Assembly: GCF_002807685.1 (NCBI RefSeq)
Contig: NZ_PEAX01000004.1
Span: 186,001-250,000, forward strand
Direction of reading: 5' to 3'
Length of the DNA stretch: 64,000 nucleotides
Source: Neoalteromonas flava
GTDB lineage: Bacteria; Pseudomonadota; Gammaproteobacteria; Enterobacterales; Alteromonadaceae
Part shown: one piece after another, positions 28,749 through 38,297 of the stretch
Numbering within the stretch: position 1 is the first letter of the stretch
Layout: every line of letters begins with the position of its first letter
Notes under the pieces: model-generated
What the model was told of the DNA's origin: nothing
Databases searched by the model: none
Seen by the model: the letters and a program-made list of their open reading frames with translations, nothing else
Program-made: the position numbers and the translations under genes

Positions 28749-29081
28749 ATGGTTGAGCGTTTACCTTTATATAAAAAGTTAACTGTGTTGTTTCGTGTAG
28801 AACCCGGATGTTTGGGGCCTCAAGGTGCTGATCATGTTGAGGATTTTTGTGTTTATGTGCGTACGCAATTAAAAACCTTTGAAAGTGGTATCGTGCGCTG
28901 GGTTATTAAGCCACGCTATGACAAAAGTCTTCCCGAAATTGAATATTCGCTGCAACAACAGCCCGCTGATGAACTAGCGGTTAAGGCCTTTTTTGCTGAA
29001 GTGGGTAAATCCATGCAGGATTTTGAGGAAGCGCTTGAAGAAAAGTTGGCTGAATCAGTTGAAGAGTTTTTTGAACGTTAA
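28749..29081 (+). CDS. Unrecognised small acidic protein
   Basis: A 110-residue cytosolic protein that I cannot assign. It has a folded-looking first half (LTVLFRVEPGCLGPQGADHV, then CVYVRTQLKTFESGIVRW) and a strongly acidic helical C-terminus (FEEALEEKLAESVEEFFER). No signal peptide or membrane segment. It lies 21 bases after the solute-binding protein and may be cotranscribed. TTG at 28731 and GTG just after it are possible earlier starts in frame; the ATG at 28749 is taken for lack of a better ribosome site. Confidence 0.7.
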   Translation: MVERLPLYKKLTVLFRVEPGCLGPQGADHVEDFCVYVRTQLKTFESGIVRWVIKPRYDKSLPEIEYSLQQQPADELAVKAFFAEVGKSMQDFEEALEEKLAESVEEFFER

Positions 29082-29153
29082 GTGGCATTTGGTGACCATC
29101 GCTGATATGAATATCTGGTCAATCGGCGCGGTTTTCAGTAGACTCTGCGCGTT

Positions 29154-29534
29154 ATGAGATCGTTTATCGCGTTTTTTTGCATACTTGCTTTGAGTTTCTC
29201 TGCTATTGGCGGCGGCTTGAGTGTGGATGTTGCTCATGGTGAGCATGCATCAATCGCTGCAATGCACGGCAACGCGGCATGTGACCAACATGCAGTCGAC
29301 AACATGCAATCCAGCAGCAATCATGACTGCTGCGATAAAGACAAATCCAGTAGTATGGCCAGTAGTTGTGATGAACAGTGTCAAACTTGCTGCAATGACA
29401 TCAATACCAGTCACTTAGCAATTTTAACCACAGCCTATGGAATAGGGAGTGACGCCACCCCCATAAAACTGGCCACCATTACTAAACTCCCTGAGGCCCC
29501 TCATCGCGAGCCCGTTATTCCTCCTATTATCTGA
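29154..29534 (+). CDS. Secreted Cys/His/Met-rich protein of a copper locus (CopL-like)
   Basis: A 126-residue protein with N-terminal hydrophobic signal (FIAFFCILALSFSAIGGG). The mature part has clustered metal ligands: GEHASIAAMHGNAACDQHAVD, then HDCCDKD and CDEQCQTCCND. Small exported Cys-rich proteins of this kind precede Cu efflux genes in many gammaproteobacteria and are called CopL-like; they are thought to bind or sense copper outside the cytoplasm. Placement directly before cusB/cusA supports that role. The assignment is by composition and context, not by an alignable domain. Confidence 0.65.
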   Translation: MRSFIAFFCILALSFSAIGGGLSVDVAHGEHASIAAMHGNAACDQHAVDNMQSSSNHDCCDKDKSSSMASSCDEQCQTCCNDINTSHLAILTTAYGIGSDATPIKLATITKLPEAPHREPVIPPII

Positions 29535-29822
29535 ACAATAGACTAGCTCACTGGCGTCATGCGGACCCTCAGGTGCGCTTAAATAACTGATCTCTTGAAT
29601 GATTAGTCAATGCCGAACGAGCAATCAGCAGCAGATTTATAGACATTGCGGCGCTACTATCGTGTCGCAACGACAATAAAAAACGCAATAACAAAATAAC
29701 GATAACCTAGGATTTGATATTTATGTTGTTGCAAACATTGCCACCGATCGTTGGATCTGTGGTGAGGTAAAAATCAGCAACTACCAGCTTGCTGAGTACT
29801 ACCTCAAATAATGGAGGCTATT
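29535..29822. other. 288-base gap before cusB with a possible gene relic
   Basis: No complete gene. The plus-strand frame from 29692 to the TAA at 29809-29811 is open for 39 codons, has no start codon and reads protein-like at its end (EVKISNYQLAEYYLK); its stop overlaps the first ATG of cusB's frame. It could be the 3' remnant of a deleted gene or chance. An outer-membrane factor gene is usual at this place in cus operons and is absent. Confidence 0.4.
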
Positions 29823-31028
29823 GTGAAAACGATTTTAGGCGTATTGCTCGCCGTATTTATTGGTACCGCAGCGCTCTCAGTAAGTGCACAATCGGGTGAT
29901 GTTCTAGACCATTCTGTACATGCAGAAAACGAACGTTACGTTTGTCCGATGCACAGCCACATCGTGAAAGATCATCCAGGTACTTGCCCAATCTGTGGTA
30001 TGGATCTGGTATTGCGCAAGCAAAAGCCCACAGAAAGCCTTGATGTTTCGGTAAGTGGCGGCATGCAACAAGCCATGGCACTGACAACCGAAACTGCAGA
30101 TATCAGTAAACTATGGCGCTTTATCTATACCTACGGTTCGGTTCAGTTTGATGAAACCAGTCTGCAGCATATTCATCCCAGAGCCTCGGGCTGGATTGAG
30201 AAACTTACCGTCAATTCGCTTGGGCAACAGGTACGCAAAGGTGAACTGCTATACGAACTGTATGCACCAGATTTACTGGTAGCCCAAGAAGACTTTTTAT
30301 TGCTGTTGTCCTCACAAGCGAAGAATAAGCCGCTGCTAGAGCGCAGTAAGCGTCGTCTCAGTTTACTTGGAATAGATCAAAAGCTCATTGAGCAACTCGA
30401 GCAAACCCGCCAAGTTCGTTATCAAGTTCCGTATTATGCCGAGCAGGATGGGATCGTTTCTGCGTTGGATGTGCGCGAGGGGATGTATATTGAACCCGGG
30501 GTCAGCATAATGACGGTGGCTGATCTCTCCAAGGTGTGGGTGATAGCAGATGTTTTTGAGCATCAAATGGATTGGGTGAAAACCGGCAAAGCCATTGAAA
30601 TTGATATCCCCGCGCTGGATCTGTACAAGCTCGAAGGTAGCGTTGAATTTATCTATCCGACTTTGGATCCGGTCACGCGGACATTACAGGTCAGGTTGGT
30701 ATTGGATAATCCCGATCAACAATTGAAGCCTGATATGTTGGCTACGGTGCGGATCTACGCCGGACCCAAAGAAACCTTGAATATTCCGGTTGATGCACTG
30801 ATCCAAACGGAAAAGCATAATCGGGTTTTTGTGCAGGTGGATGACGGTACCTTTCAGCGTCGCGATGTTGAGGTTGGTATTGTAACGCACGGCCGCGCTG
30901 AAATTTTAGCTGGGCTAGAGGTTGGTGAACGGGTTGTTACGGCGGGGCAATTCCTACTGGATGCCGAAGCCAATCTGAATAATGTGGCGACGCGTAATAG
31001 CACGCCCGCATCGCAGCATCAGCACTAG
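29823..31028 (+). CDS. cusB: CusB-type periplasmic adaptor of Cu/Ag RND efflux
   Basis: A 401-residue membrane fusion protein linking CusA to an outer-membrane channel. After the signal peptide (about 1-24) comes a heavy-metal-binding domain, YVCPMHSHIV then GTCPICGMDL, at about 40-65 with C-P-M-H and C-P-I-C-G-M metal ligands. Then come beta-barrel and lipoyl/hairpin segments (VNSLGQQVRKGELLYELYAPD), the second lipoyl half (DGIVSALDVREGMYIEPG) and the membrane-proximal domain. The GTG at 29823 is preferred: GGAGG lies five bases upstream, whereas the in-frame ATG at 29811 is part of that site. cusA follows after nine bases. Confidence 0.93.
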   Translation: MKTILGVLLAVFIGTAALSVSAQSGDVLDHSVHAENERYVCPMHSHIVKDHPGTCPICGMDLVLRKQKPTESLDVSVSGGMQQAMALTTETADISKLWRFIYTYGSVQFDETSLQHIHPRASGWIEKLTVNSLGQQVRKGELLYELYAPDLLVAQEDFLLLLSSQAKNKPLLERSKRRLSLLGIDQKLIEQLEQTRQVRYQVPYYAEQDGIVSALDVREGMYIEPGVSIMTVADLSKVWVIADVFEHQMDWVKTGKAIEIDIPALDLYKLEGSVEFIYPTLDPVTRTLQVRLVLDNPDQQLKPDMLATVRIYAGPKETLNIPVDALIQTEKHNRVFVQVDDGTFQRRDVEVGIVTHGRAEILAGLEVGERVVTAGQFLLDAEANLNNVATRNSTPASQHQH

Positions 31029-31037
31029 GAGGCGCTA

Positions 31038-34000
31038 ATGTTGACACAGATAATAACCGCCTGTGCACGTTGGCCGTTGCTGGTGTTGCTGGTCGCTGGG
31101 CTTGGTTTAGCCGCCGGCTACCGCGCAATGTTGCAAACGCCGGTCGATGCCATACCCGATCTCAGCGATGTGCAAGTCATTGTTAAAGTGAACTATCCCG
31201 GTCAGGCACCGGACCTGGTTGAGCAACAAGTCACGTATCCGTTATCGACTATTTTAATGTCGGTGCCGGGCAGTCAGACAGTGCGAGGGTATTCATTTTT
31301 CGGTGACGCCTACCTTTATGTCATTTTTGATGAAGACACTGATTTGTATTGGGCACGTGCCAGAGTATTAGAGTATTTAAATCAAGCGCAAAGTGAATTA
31401 CCAATGGGTACATCCATTGAGCTAGGACCGGACGCGTCAGGCGTGGGGTGGATTTTTCAATATATCTTGCGTGATAGTTCTGGCACCCAGAATCTTGCTG
31501 ATCTAACCCGCTTACAAGACTGGTTTATCCGCCAAGAACTACAATCGGTTCCTGGCGTGAGCGAAATTGCCAAAGTCGGTGGTATGGTGCAAACCTATCA
31601 AGTAGTGATAGACCCGCTGAAGCTGGTTAACTATCAGCTCACTCTGGCGCAAGTGCGCAGTGCCATTGTAGCCGCCAACAATGACGTAGGGGGCTCGGTT
31701 ATTGAATTAGGTGAAGCCGAGTACATGGTACGCAGCAAGGGTTATCTAACTTCACTAAACGACTTTTCTACTATTCCGCTAGGCATTGAGAATGCACTTG
31801 GCACTCCGCTGCAGTTAAAAGATGTAGCTACGGTGCGTTTAGGGCCGCAAACCCGCCGTGGCGTTGCGGATTGGAATGGCGAGGGTGAAGTTGTCGGCGG
31901 AATCGTGGTTATGCGCGATGGTGAGAATGCGTTGGCGGTGATCGACGCAATTAAAGCTAAAATTGAGCAGCTAAAGCCAGCACTGCCGCCAGGAGTAACC
32001 ATCGAAACGGCCTATGATAGGACTGGATTGATCACGCGTGCTATTGAGTTCTTGCAAGAAAAGTTAGTGCAAGAAATGTTGGTTGTTATTGTGGTGTGTG
32101 GCTTGTTCTTATTGCATGTCCGCGCCACGTTAATCGTCGCATTATGCTTGCCCAGCGCCTTGCTTCTGGGATTTGCTCTGATGCGCATGCTCGATATTAA
32201 CGCCAATTTGATGTCATTGGGCGGTATCGCCATTGCAATCGGCGCCTTGGTCGATGCTGCCATTGTGATGGTTGAGAATGTTCAAAAGCATCAGGAGGAG
32301 GCTCGCAAACACACGAGAACGATTGAGCACATGGAGCTAGTGAAGAAGGCCTGTACTGAAGTCGGCCCGGCATTATTTTTCTCACTGCTGATCATCACCT
32401 TGAGTTTTATTCCTATTTTTGCTCTTGAAGGGCAAGAAGGGCGCTTATTCTCGCCACTCGCCTATACCAAGACCTTCGTTATGGCAGCAGCGGCGTTATT
32501 GTCCATTACCCTGGTACCGGCGTTGGTGGTGTTGTTGTTAAAAGGTAGGGTGCCAGAAGAAGATAAAAACTGGTTAAACCGCGGGTTAAAAGCCATGTAT
32601 CGCCCGTTTCTAAATGTGGCTTTACGCTGGCCTTGGTTGGTGGTGGTATTGGCCATAGGGTTAGGCGCATCAGCAATCTATCCATGGCAGAAATTGGGTA
32701 GTGAGTTTATGCCAACCTTTGACGAAGGTGACCTGCTGTACATGCCGACCACACTGCCTGGAGTATCGATTCAGGAAGCGGGGCAGATATTGCAGCAAAC
32801 GGACCGTTTAATAAAAACGATTCCCGAAGTGAAAACCGTGTTCGGCAAAGTGGGGCGAGCAGAGACGGCTACCGATCCAGCACCGCTAACTATGATCGAA
32901 ACGACTATTCAATTGCACCCCAAGGCGGATTGGCGAGTGGGCGTGACCTTGGATGACATCATTGCTGAATTGGACAACACCGTGCAATTCCCTGGCCTCA
33001 CCAATGCTTGGGTACAACCGATTAAAACCCGCATTGATATGCTGAGCACCGGAGTGAAAACCCCTGTTGGGATAAAGCTTTCCGGCGACAGTTTGGCTGA
33101 CATCTCGGAGGCCACTACACGAATAGAGCGGGTGATAAGTGAGATCAATGGAACGTCATCGGTTATCGGTGAGCGTCCGCTATCTGGCCGTTATCTGGAT
33201 ATAACGCCGGACCGTTTTGCTGCCAGTCGCTACGGACTTACCGTTGAAGATATTCAAGATGTGGTACGTTCAGCCATTGGTGGTGCCATCGTCGCAACAT
33301 CAGTGCAAGGTACAGAGCGCTTTCCGATCAATGTGCGATATCCACGCAGTTATCGAACTGACCTGCAATCCATTAAAACATTGCCATTCGCCAGCCCAAC
33401 AGGGGCATGGGTGACCCTTGAACAAGTAGCGGATATTCGTATCAGTGACGGGCCGTCCATGATCAAGTCAGAGAACGCCAGAACCATCGGTTGGGTATTT
33501 ATAGATTTGGAGCCGCAAGTTGTTATGGGCGACTATGTGAAGCAGGTGAAAGAAGCCTTGGCGACCGTTGAATTGCCGCAAAAGGTCACTTGGAGTATCG
33601 CTGGGCAATATGAATATCAACAGCGGGTGGCTGATAAGTTAATGTGGATAGTACCAGCAACGTTAGTGATTATATTCGTGCTGCTGCAATTATTGTTTAA
33701 GCAAACTTGGCAAGCACTTTTGGTAATGGCGACACTGCCGATTGCCTTAGCTGGCTCTTTATGGATGGTGTATTGGCTGGACTTTCAGTTATCGGTGGCA
33801 TTGGCGGTTGGGATGATCGCTTTGGCTGGTGTAGCAGCCGAGTTTGGTGTGGTGATGTTACTGTATTTAAACAATAGCTGGGCGCAACAACCTGGCAGTG
33901 CCAAAGATAAGATCCGCCATGGTGCCCTGCAGCGAGTGCGGCCAAAAGCTATCACCGTATTGACCATTATCGCAGGCTTAATTCCAATTATGTTGGGTGA

Positions 34001-34136
34001 CGGCAGTGGTAGCGAAATAATGCAGCGCATCGCTGCACCCATGTTAGGCGGAATGCTGGTCAGTCCGTTGCTATCAATGCTCGTGATCCCTGCAGTTTTT
34101 TGGCTGCTAAAACGAGGAACTGTAGATAAACCGTAG
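31038..34136 (+). CDS. cusA: CusA-type heavy-metal efflux RND transporter (Cu/Ag)
   Basis: A 1032-residue proton-driven inner-membrane pump. N-terminal helix, then the porter domain (DAIPDLSDVQVIVKVNYPGQ), helices 2-6 and 8-12 in two repeats. The helix-4 signature GALVDAAIVMVENVQKH is the monovalent-metal (CusA/SilA, HME4) type, not the DFG form of zinc/cobalt CzcA pumps. Periplasmic Met residues such as LYMPTTLPGVS and LTMIETT could serve the metal relay. The gene has a GGAGG before its ATG and is translationally close to cusB. No cusC, cusF or cusRS is in the window, so an unlinked TolC must complete the complex. A strong terminator follows. Confidence 0.95.
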   Translation: MLTQIITACARWPLLVLLVAGLGLAAGYRAMLQTPVDAIPDLSDVQVIVKVNYPGQAPDLVEQQVTYPLSTILMSVPGSQTVRGYSFFGDAYLYVIFDEDTDLYWARARVLEYLNQAQSELPMGTSIELGPDASGVGWIFQYILRDSSGTQNLADLTRLQDWFIRQELQSVPGVSEIAKVGGMVQTYQVVIDPLKLVNYQLTLAQVRSAIVAANNDVGGSVIELGEAEYMVRSKGYLTSLNDFSTIPLGIENALGTPLQLKDVATVRLGPQTRRGVADWNGEGEVVGGIVVMRDGENALAVIDAIKAKIEQLKPALPPGVTIETAYDRTGLITRAIEFLQEKLVQEMLVVIVVCGLFLLHVRATLIVALCLPSALLLGFALMRMLDINANLMSLGGIAIAIGALVDAAIVMVENVQKHQEEARKHTRTIEHMELVKKACTEVGPALFFSLLIITLSFIPIFALEGQEGRLFSPLAYTKTFVMAAAALLSITLVPALVVLLLKGRVPEEDKNWLNRGLKAMYRPFLNVALRWPWLVVVLAIGLGASAIYPWQKLGSEFMPTFDEGDLLYMPTTLPGVSIQEAGQILQQTDRLIKTIPEVKTVFGKVGRAETATDPAPLTMIETTIQLHPKADWRVGVTLDDIIAELDNTVQFPGLTNAWVQPIKTRIDMLSTGVKTPVGIKLSGDSLADISEATTRIERVISEINGTSSVIGERPLSGRYLDITPDRFAASRYGLTVEDIQDVVRSAIGGAIVATSVQGTERFPINVRYPRSYRTDLQSIKTLPFASPTGAWVTLEQVADIRISDGPSMIKSENARTIGWVFIDLEPQVVMGDYVKQVKEALATVELPQKVTWSIAGQYEYQQRVADKLMWIVPATLVIIFVLLQLLFKQTWQALLVMATLPIALAGSLWMVYWLDFQLSVALAVGMIALAGVAAEFGVVMLLYLNNSWAQQPGSAKDKIRHGALQRVRPKAITVLTIIAGLIPIMLGDGSGSEIMQRIAAPMLGGMLVSPLLSMLVIPAVFWLLKRGTVDKP

Positions 34137-34151
34137 TTTCAATCAACAAAG

Positions 34152-34174
34152 TCAGGAGGGCAAAGCCCTCCTGA
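34152..34174. terminator. Bidirectional terminator between cusA and the 2OG oxygenase
   Basis: TCAGGAGGGC, AAA loop, GCCCTCCTGA: a perfect GC-rich ten-pair stem between two convergent genes. The T-run is minimal on both sides (TTGAT / CTTTGTTG). Confidence 0.75.
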
Positions 34175-34178
34175 TTGA

Positions 34179-34907
34179 TCACTGTCCGGCAGTGTAGATA
34201 TTTTCTGCGCGGTTAAATAGCATCCACGATGTCAGAATGTATTTGTCGTTGGAGATTGGCATACACCCGCGATGGGTATGGGTGAAGTAGGCTGGCGCAA
34301 TCACCATACGCCCGGTTTGTGGCTGAATGGACTTATTCTGATAAATAAAGTCAGTAGTTCCGCCTTCGTCCACATCGTTGAGGTAATACATAAACAACAA
34401 ATTGCGGTGCAAGGCTTCATTGTGCCCTTGTTGTGGATAGACTTCAGAATGCCAGTAAGGATATCCCCCGTCTCCCACCTTATAGTGCTGGGCATTCACC
34501 TCACCTATGCGAAACAAATAGTTTAACAAGTTGCGCAGATTGGGACGCCCAACCTCAGCATAATTTTCATCAGTTAAACGCACTGGCTGTTTGGTTTCGG
34601 GATGTGCTACGGTTAATCCAATTGGGCCGATTAATGCAAAATGGTACTTGTCGATATAGCGTAACAGGTGCTCGCCCGTGATCTGTAACACCTTCTGAAA
34701 CAAAGGTGCAAACTCGGGGTGTTGGCTAAAAGAAACATCGGTGCTCTTTTTGCGCTCTGGATCTACGCCACCACCGGTGCGCCCAGGATTCTTGTTGGGA
34801 CTTGCTTGAAAGGCCTGAATAATTTCCAAGCAAAGATCAGCGGGCAACGCCTTATCGATAACCTCAATAAAGTCAGTACTTGGGGTTGTCTGTTGCTCAG
34901 TTGTCAT
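34179..34907 (-). CDS. 2-oxoglutarate/Fe(II) oxygenase (prolyl hydroxylase type)
   Basis: A 242-residue protein with the double-stranded beta-helix signature of P4H-like 2OG-Fe(II) dioxygenases: the first iron ligands in YWHSEVYPQ (His-x-Glu instead of the commoner His-x-Asp), strand MYYLNDVDEGGTTDF, and FTHTHRGCMP with the distal iron histidine and the 2OG-binding basic residue shortly after (SNDKYILTSW). The N-terminal half has the family LPADLCLEIIQAFQ start. The substrate could be a protein residue or a small molecule. It shares 11 bases with the end of the thioesterase gene upstream; AAGGA precedes its ATG. Confidence 0.85.
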   Translation of the reverse strand: MTTEQQTTPSTDFIEVIDKALPADLCLEIIQAFQASPNKNPGRTGGGVDPERKKSTDVSFSQHPEFAPLFQKVLQITGEHLLRYIDKYHFALIGPIGLTVAHPETKQPVRLTDENYAEVGRPNLRNLLNYLFRIGEVNAQHYKVGDGGYPYWHSEVYPQQGHNEALHRNLLFMYYLNDVDEGGTTDFIYQNKSIQPQTGRMVIAPAYFTHTHRGCMPISNDKYILTSWMLFNRAENIYTAGQ

Positions 34908-35304
34908 TGCTTGATTCCTTTATGTGCGCAAGTAATTGTTGTTTTAGTTCGCCCTCAATAGGCCGCGACTTTTGCGTCTGATAATCAAAATGTACCATGG
35001 TGGTTGTGCCCGAAGCACAGCAGGTATCTTGTTGCCAAACTTCCTGATAGACATCGAACGAACTTTTACCTAACCGACTGATCCAGGTTTTTATAGTCAC
35101 AGCTTGGCCGTAGTAGATTTGCTTCAGAAAATCGACTTTGTAGCTGGCTAAGATCAATGGCCAGTTGGCCAAGTCTAATTCAGGGGTAAAGAGGCGAAAA
35201 ATAGGCTCTCGTGCGGTTTCAAACCATCCCACTACCACAGTGTTGCTGACGTGCCGCAAGGCGTCAGTTTCATAAAATCGGACGTTAAATTGTTCTGTTA
35301 ACAT
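34897..35304 (-). CDS. Hotdog-fold acyl-CoA thioesterase (YbgC/4HBT type)
   Basis: A 135-residue single-domain thioesterase. It has the 4HBT opening FNVRFYETDALRHVSNTVVVGWFETARE, where the catalytic Asp/His region of YbgC-like enzymes is modified (RFYETDALRHVSN), and the later KVDFLKQIYYGQAVTIKTWI strand pair. Substrate is unknown. It is followed by the 2OG oxygenase with an 11-base overlap, so the two are likely coexpressed; uvrA ends 27 bases upstream of it on the same strand. Confidence 0.88.
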   Translation of the reverse strand: MLTEQFNVRFYETDALRHVSNTVVVGWFETAREPIFRLFTPELDLANWPLILASYKVDFLKQIYYGQAVTIKTWISRLGKSSFDVYQEVWQQDTCCASGTTTMVHFDYQTQKSRPIEGELKQQLLAHIKESSNDN

Positions 35305-35331
35305 AACGTTTGGTTCCTGCTCTTATACTTA

Positions 35332-38160
35332 TTATTGTTTTAGCATGGGTTTTAAGAAATGCCCGGTGTGACTTTCTTTGACCTTACAAATGGCTTCAGG
35401 AGTACCCTCGGCAATAATGTTACCACCACCAGCACCGCCTTCTGGGCCAAGATCGACAATCCAATCTGCAGTTTTGATCACATCCAAGTTATGCTCAATA
35501 ACTACGACGGTGTTGCCGTGATCACGTAAGCGATGTAATACCGTCAGTAATTGGCGAATATCATGGAAATGCAAGCCAGTGGTTGGCTCATCGAGAATAT
35601 ATAAGGTTTTACCCGTATCTCGTTTAGATAACTCGCGGGCCAGTTTTACGCGCTGGGCTTCGCCACCCGACAGCGTAGTTGCTGCTTGGCCGAGTCGTAT
35701 ATAGGACAGGCCTACATCCATTAAGGTTTGTAGCTTGCGCGAAATCGCAGGGATCGCATCAAAAAATTCACGAGCATCTTCCACTGTCATTTCCAACACT
35801 TCGTGTATATTTTTGCCTTTGTAACGAATTTCCAGAGTTTCACGGTTATACCGTTTGCCATGACAAACATCGCACGGCACATAAACATCGGGTAAGAAGT
35901 GCATTTCAACTTTGATCACCCCATCGCCCTGACACGCCTCGCAGCGCCCACCTTTCACATTAAAACTAAAGCGCCCCACTTTATAACCGCGTGAGCGAGA
36001 TTCTTGCGTTCCGGCAAAGAGCTCACGAATTGGCGTGAAAATACCGGCATAGGTTGCTGGGTTTGAACGGGGTGTACGACCGATGGGGCTTTGGTCAATA
36101 TCTACCACCTTATCTAAATGTTCCATGCCGCTAATCTCGTCATACGGCGCGGGCTCACCTGTAGTGGCACCATTTAGTTCACGGTGCGCAATGCGGTAGA
36201 ACGTATCATTGATTAATGTAGATTTACCCGAACCCGACACGCCAGTAACACAGGTCATCAAACCAACGGGTATGGATAAATTCACGTTCTTGAGGTTGTT
36301 ACCGCGGGCTCCCGTTAGGGTGATGTGCAGGTCGTCTTTGGCTGTGCCGCGCTTTTTCGGTACTTCAATGACTTCGCGGCCACTGAGATAGGCACCCGTT
36401 AAGGAACGTTCGTTCTTTAATATATCGTCGAGGGTACCTTGTGCAATAATTTCGCCGCCGTGCACACCAGCACCTGGGCCGATGTCGACAATATGGTCAG
36501 CTTCACGCACCGCATCTTCATCGTGTTCAACCACAATGACCGTGTTACCTAAGTCTCGCAGGTGTGTAAGAGTTTTTAATAGGCGCTCGTTGTCCCGCTG
36601 GTGCAAACCAATCGAGGGTTCATCCAGCACATACATGACGCCAACTAACCCAGCACCGATTTGGCTAGCGAGACGAATTCGCTGAGCTTCACCGCCCGAT
36701 AGGGTGTCGGCACTACGTGACATCGACAGGTAATTCAATCCCACGTTAACCAAGAAACCTAAGCGGTCCTGAATCTCTTTCAATATTTTTTCGGCAATTT
36801 TGGCGCGTTGACCGGTCAGCGCGAGTGCGTCAAAAAACTCAAAGGCTTCGGCAATCGATTTGTTTGCCACCTCTGGCAAATTAATGTCGTCGATAAATAC
36901 GTTGCGAGCCTCTAGTCGCAAGCGCGAGCCGCCACAGCTGCCGCAAGGTTGGTGACTGAGGTACTTAGCAAGCTCTTCACGCACAGCGTTAGATTCAGTT
37001 TCACGATAGCGCCGCTCCATGTTTGGAATGATCCCCTCGAAGGGATGATTCCGCTCCATCACATCGCCACGGTCGTTAATGTACTTAAATTTCAGTGATT
37101 TACCCTTGCTTCCGTGCAGTACAATCTCTTTGGCAGTATCAGAAAGGGAATCAAAAGGCACACTGAGATCAAACTGAAAATGTTCGGCCACTGCTTGCAG
37201 CATCTGGAAGTAATAGTAACTACGCTTATCCCACCCGCGGATAGCACCGCCTGAAAGGCTCAGTTCCGGATTAGTGACCACACGGGCCGGATCAAAAAAC
37301 TGGCGAGTGCCTAAGCCATCGCAGCTTTGACAAGCACCTGCAGGATTGTTGAAGGAAAAAATGCGCGGCTCTAATTCGGTAATGCTGTAGCCACAGTGCG
37401 GACAGGCGAAATTTGCCGAAAAAACGATTTCTTCCTGATCGGGCTCATCCATGTAAGCAACTTTGGCGCTTCCTGCAGACAATTGCAGGGCTGTTTCAAA
37501 GGACTCAGCTAAACGAAGCTGCAAATCTTCCCGCACTTTAAAGCGGTCAACCACCACTTCAATGGTGTGTTTCTTGTGTAGATCCAGCGTAGGAGGATCT
37601 GATAAATCGCAAACGTCGCCGTCGATGCGCGCGCGAATGTAACCTTGTGCCGCCAGGCTTTCTAAGATCTTTATGTGTTCACCCTTACGCTCTTGGACAA
37701 CCGGCGCAAGTAACATGAGTTTAGTGCCTTCTGGCATTGCCAGCACTTTATCAACCATCTGGCTAATGGTCTGCGCGTTCAGCGGCACGTGGTGATCGGG
37801 GCAACGCGGTTCGCCCACCCGCGCGTAGAGCAAACGCAAGTAGTCGTAAATTTCAGTAATTGTACCAACCGTAGAGCGTGGATTATGTGAGGTTGATTTC
37901 TGCTCAATGGAGATTGCCGGTGATAACCCTTCAATGTGATCCACATCCGGCTTTTCCATCATCGACAAGAATTGTCGTGCATAGGCAGACAACGATTCAA
38001 CATAGCGGCGCTGGCCCTCTGCATACAAGGTATCGAAAGCCAAGGAAGATTTACCCGAACCAGACAACCCCGTAATAACGATCAATTTATCTCTTGGAAG
38101 CGTTAAATTAATGTTTTTTAGGTTATGTGTGCGAGCACCGCGTACTTCAATTTTATCCAT
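35332..38160 (-). CDS. uvrA: Excinuclease ABC subunit UvrA
   Basis: A 942-residue damage-recognition ATPase of nucleotide excision repair, equal in length to E. coli UvrA. Two ABC modules: Walker [11 protein letters not shown] at 31-40 and [10 protein letters not shown] in the second half, with LSGGEAQRI and LSGGEAQRV signatures. Zinc modules CPHCGYSI / CQSCDG and CEACQGDG / [10 protein letters not shown] are present. The ATG at 38160 gives the standard [17 protein letters not shown] start; the frame is open further to 38253 but is not family-like. No LexA box was found in the 137 bases to the divergent MFS gene, although uvrA is an SOS gene in E. coli. Confidence 0.98.
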   Translation of the reverse strand: MDKIEVRGARTHNLKNINLTLPRDKLIVITGLSGSGKSSLAFDTLYAEGQRRYVESLSAYARQFLSMMEKPDVDHIEGLSPAISIEQKSTSHNPRSTVGTITEIYDYLRLLYARVGEPRCPDHHVPLNAQTISQMVDKVLAMPEGTKLMLLAPVVQERKGEHIKILESLAAQGYIRARIDGDVCDLSDPPTLDLHKKHTIEVVVDRFKVREDLQLRLAESFETALQLSAGSAKVAYMDEPDQEEIVFSANFACPHCGYSITELEPRIFSFNNPAGACQSCDGLGTRQFFDPARVVTNPELSLSGGAIRGWDKRSYYYFQMLQAVAEHFQFDLSVPFDSLSDTAKEIVLHGSKGKSLKFKYINDRGDVMERNHPFEGIIPNMERRYRETESNAVREELAKYLSHQPCGSCGGSRLRLEARNVFIDDINLPEVANKSIAEAFEFFDALALTGQRAKIAEKILKEIQDRLGFLVNVGLNYLSMSRSADTLSGGEAQRIRLASQIGAGLVGVMYVLDEPSIGLHQRDNERLLKTLTHLRDLGNTVIVVEHDEDAVREADHIVDIGPGAGVHGGEIIAQGTLDDILKNERSLTGAYLSGREVIEVPKKRGTAKDDLHITLTGARGNNLKNVNLSIPVGLMTCVTGVSGSGKSTLINDTFYRIAHRELNGATTGEPAPYDEISGMEHLDKVVDIDQSPIGRTPRSNPATYAGIFTPIRELFAGTQESRSRGYKVGRFSFNVKGGRCEACQGDGVIKVEMHFLPDVYVPCDVCHGKRYNRETLEIRYKGKNIHEVLEMTVEDAREFFDAIPAISRKLQTLMDVGLSYIRLGQAATTLSGGEAQRVKLARELSKRDTGKTLYILDEPTTGLHFHDIRQLLTVLHRLRDHGNTVVVIEHNLDVIKTADWIVDLGPEGGAGGGNIIAEGTPEAICKVKESHTGHFLKPMLKQ

Positions 38161-38297
38161 ATTGCCGCTTAGAAAAGGAAAACCACCAGTATGCCACAGT
38201 GGTGCAAGAAAATATCGCTTGTTTACGAATTCGTTTACGTCTGGATCAATCAATTGTGGTACACTCTCGCGCCGTTAATAGGGAGCAAGAGAGAAGA

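Noticed and set aside
31038-34136. AcrB-type drug efflux pump
   Set aside because: The helix-4 sequence GALVDAAIVMVEN and the neighbouring metal-binding adaptor are those of heavy-metal RND pumps.
38127-38297. ATG-started N-terminal extension of the MFS transporter
   Set aside because: It overlaps the uvrA start, has no ribosome site and does not resemble the family, which begins at the TTG at 38298.
38161-38297. LexA box for uvrA
   Set aside because: No CTGT-N8-ACAG or near match could be found in the divergent region.
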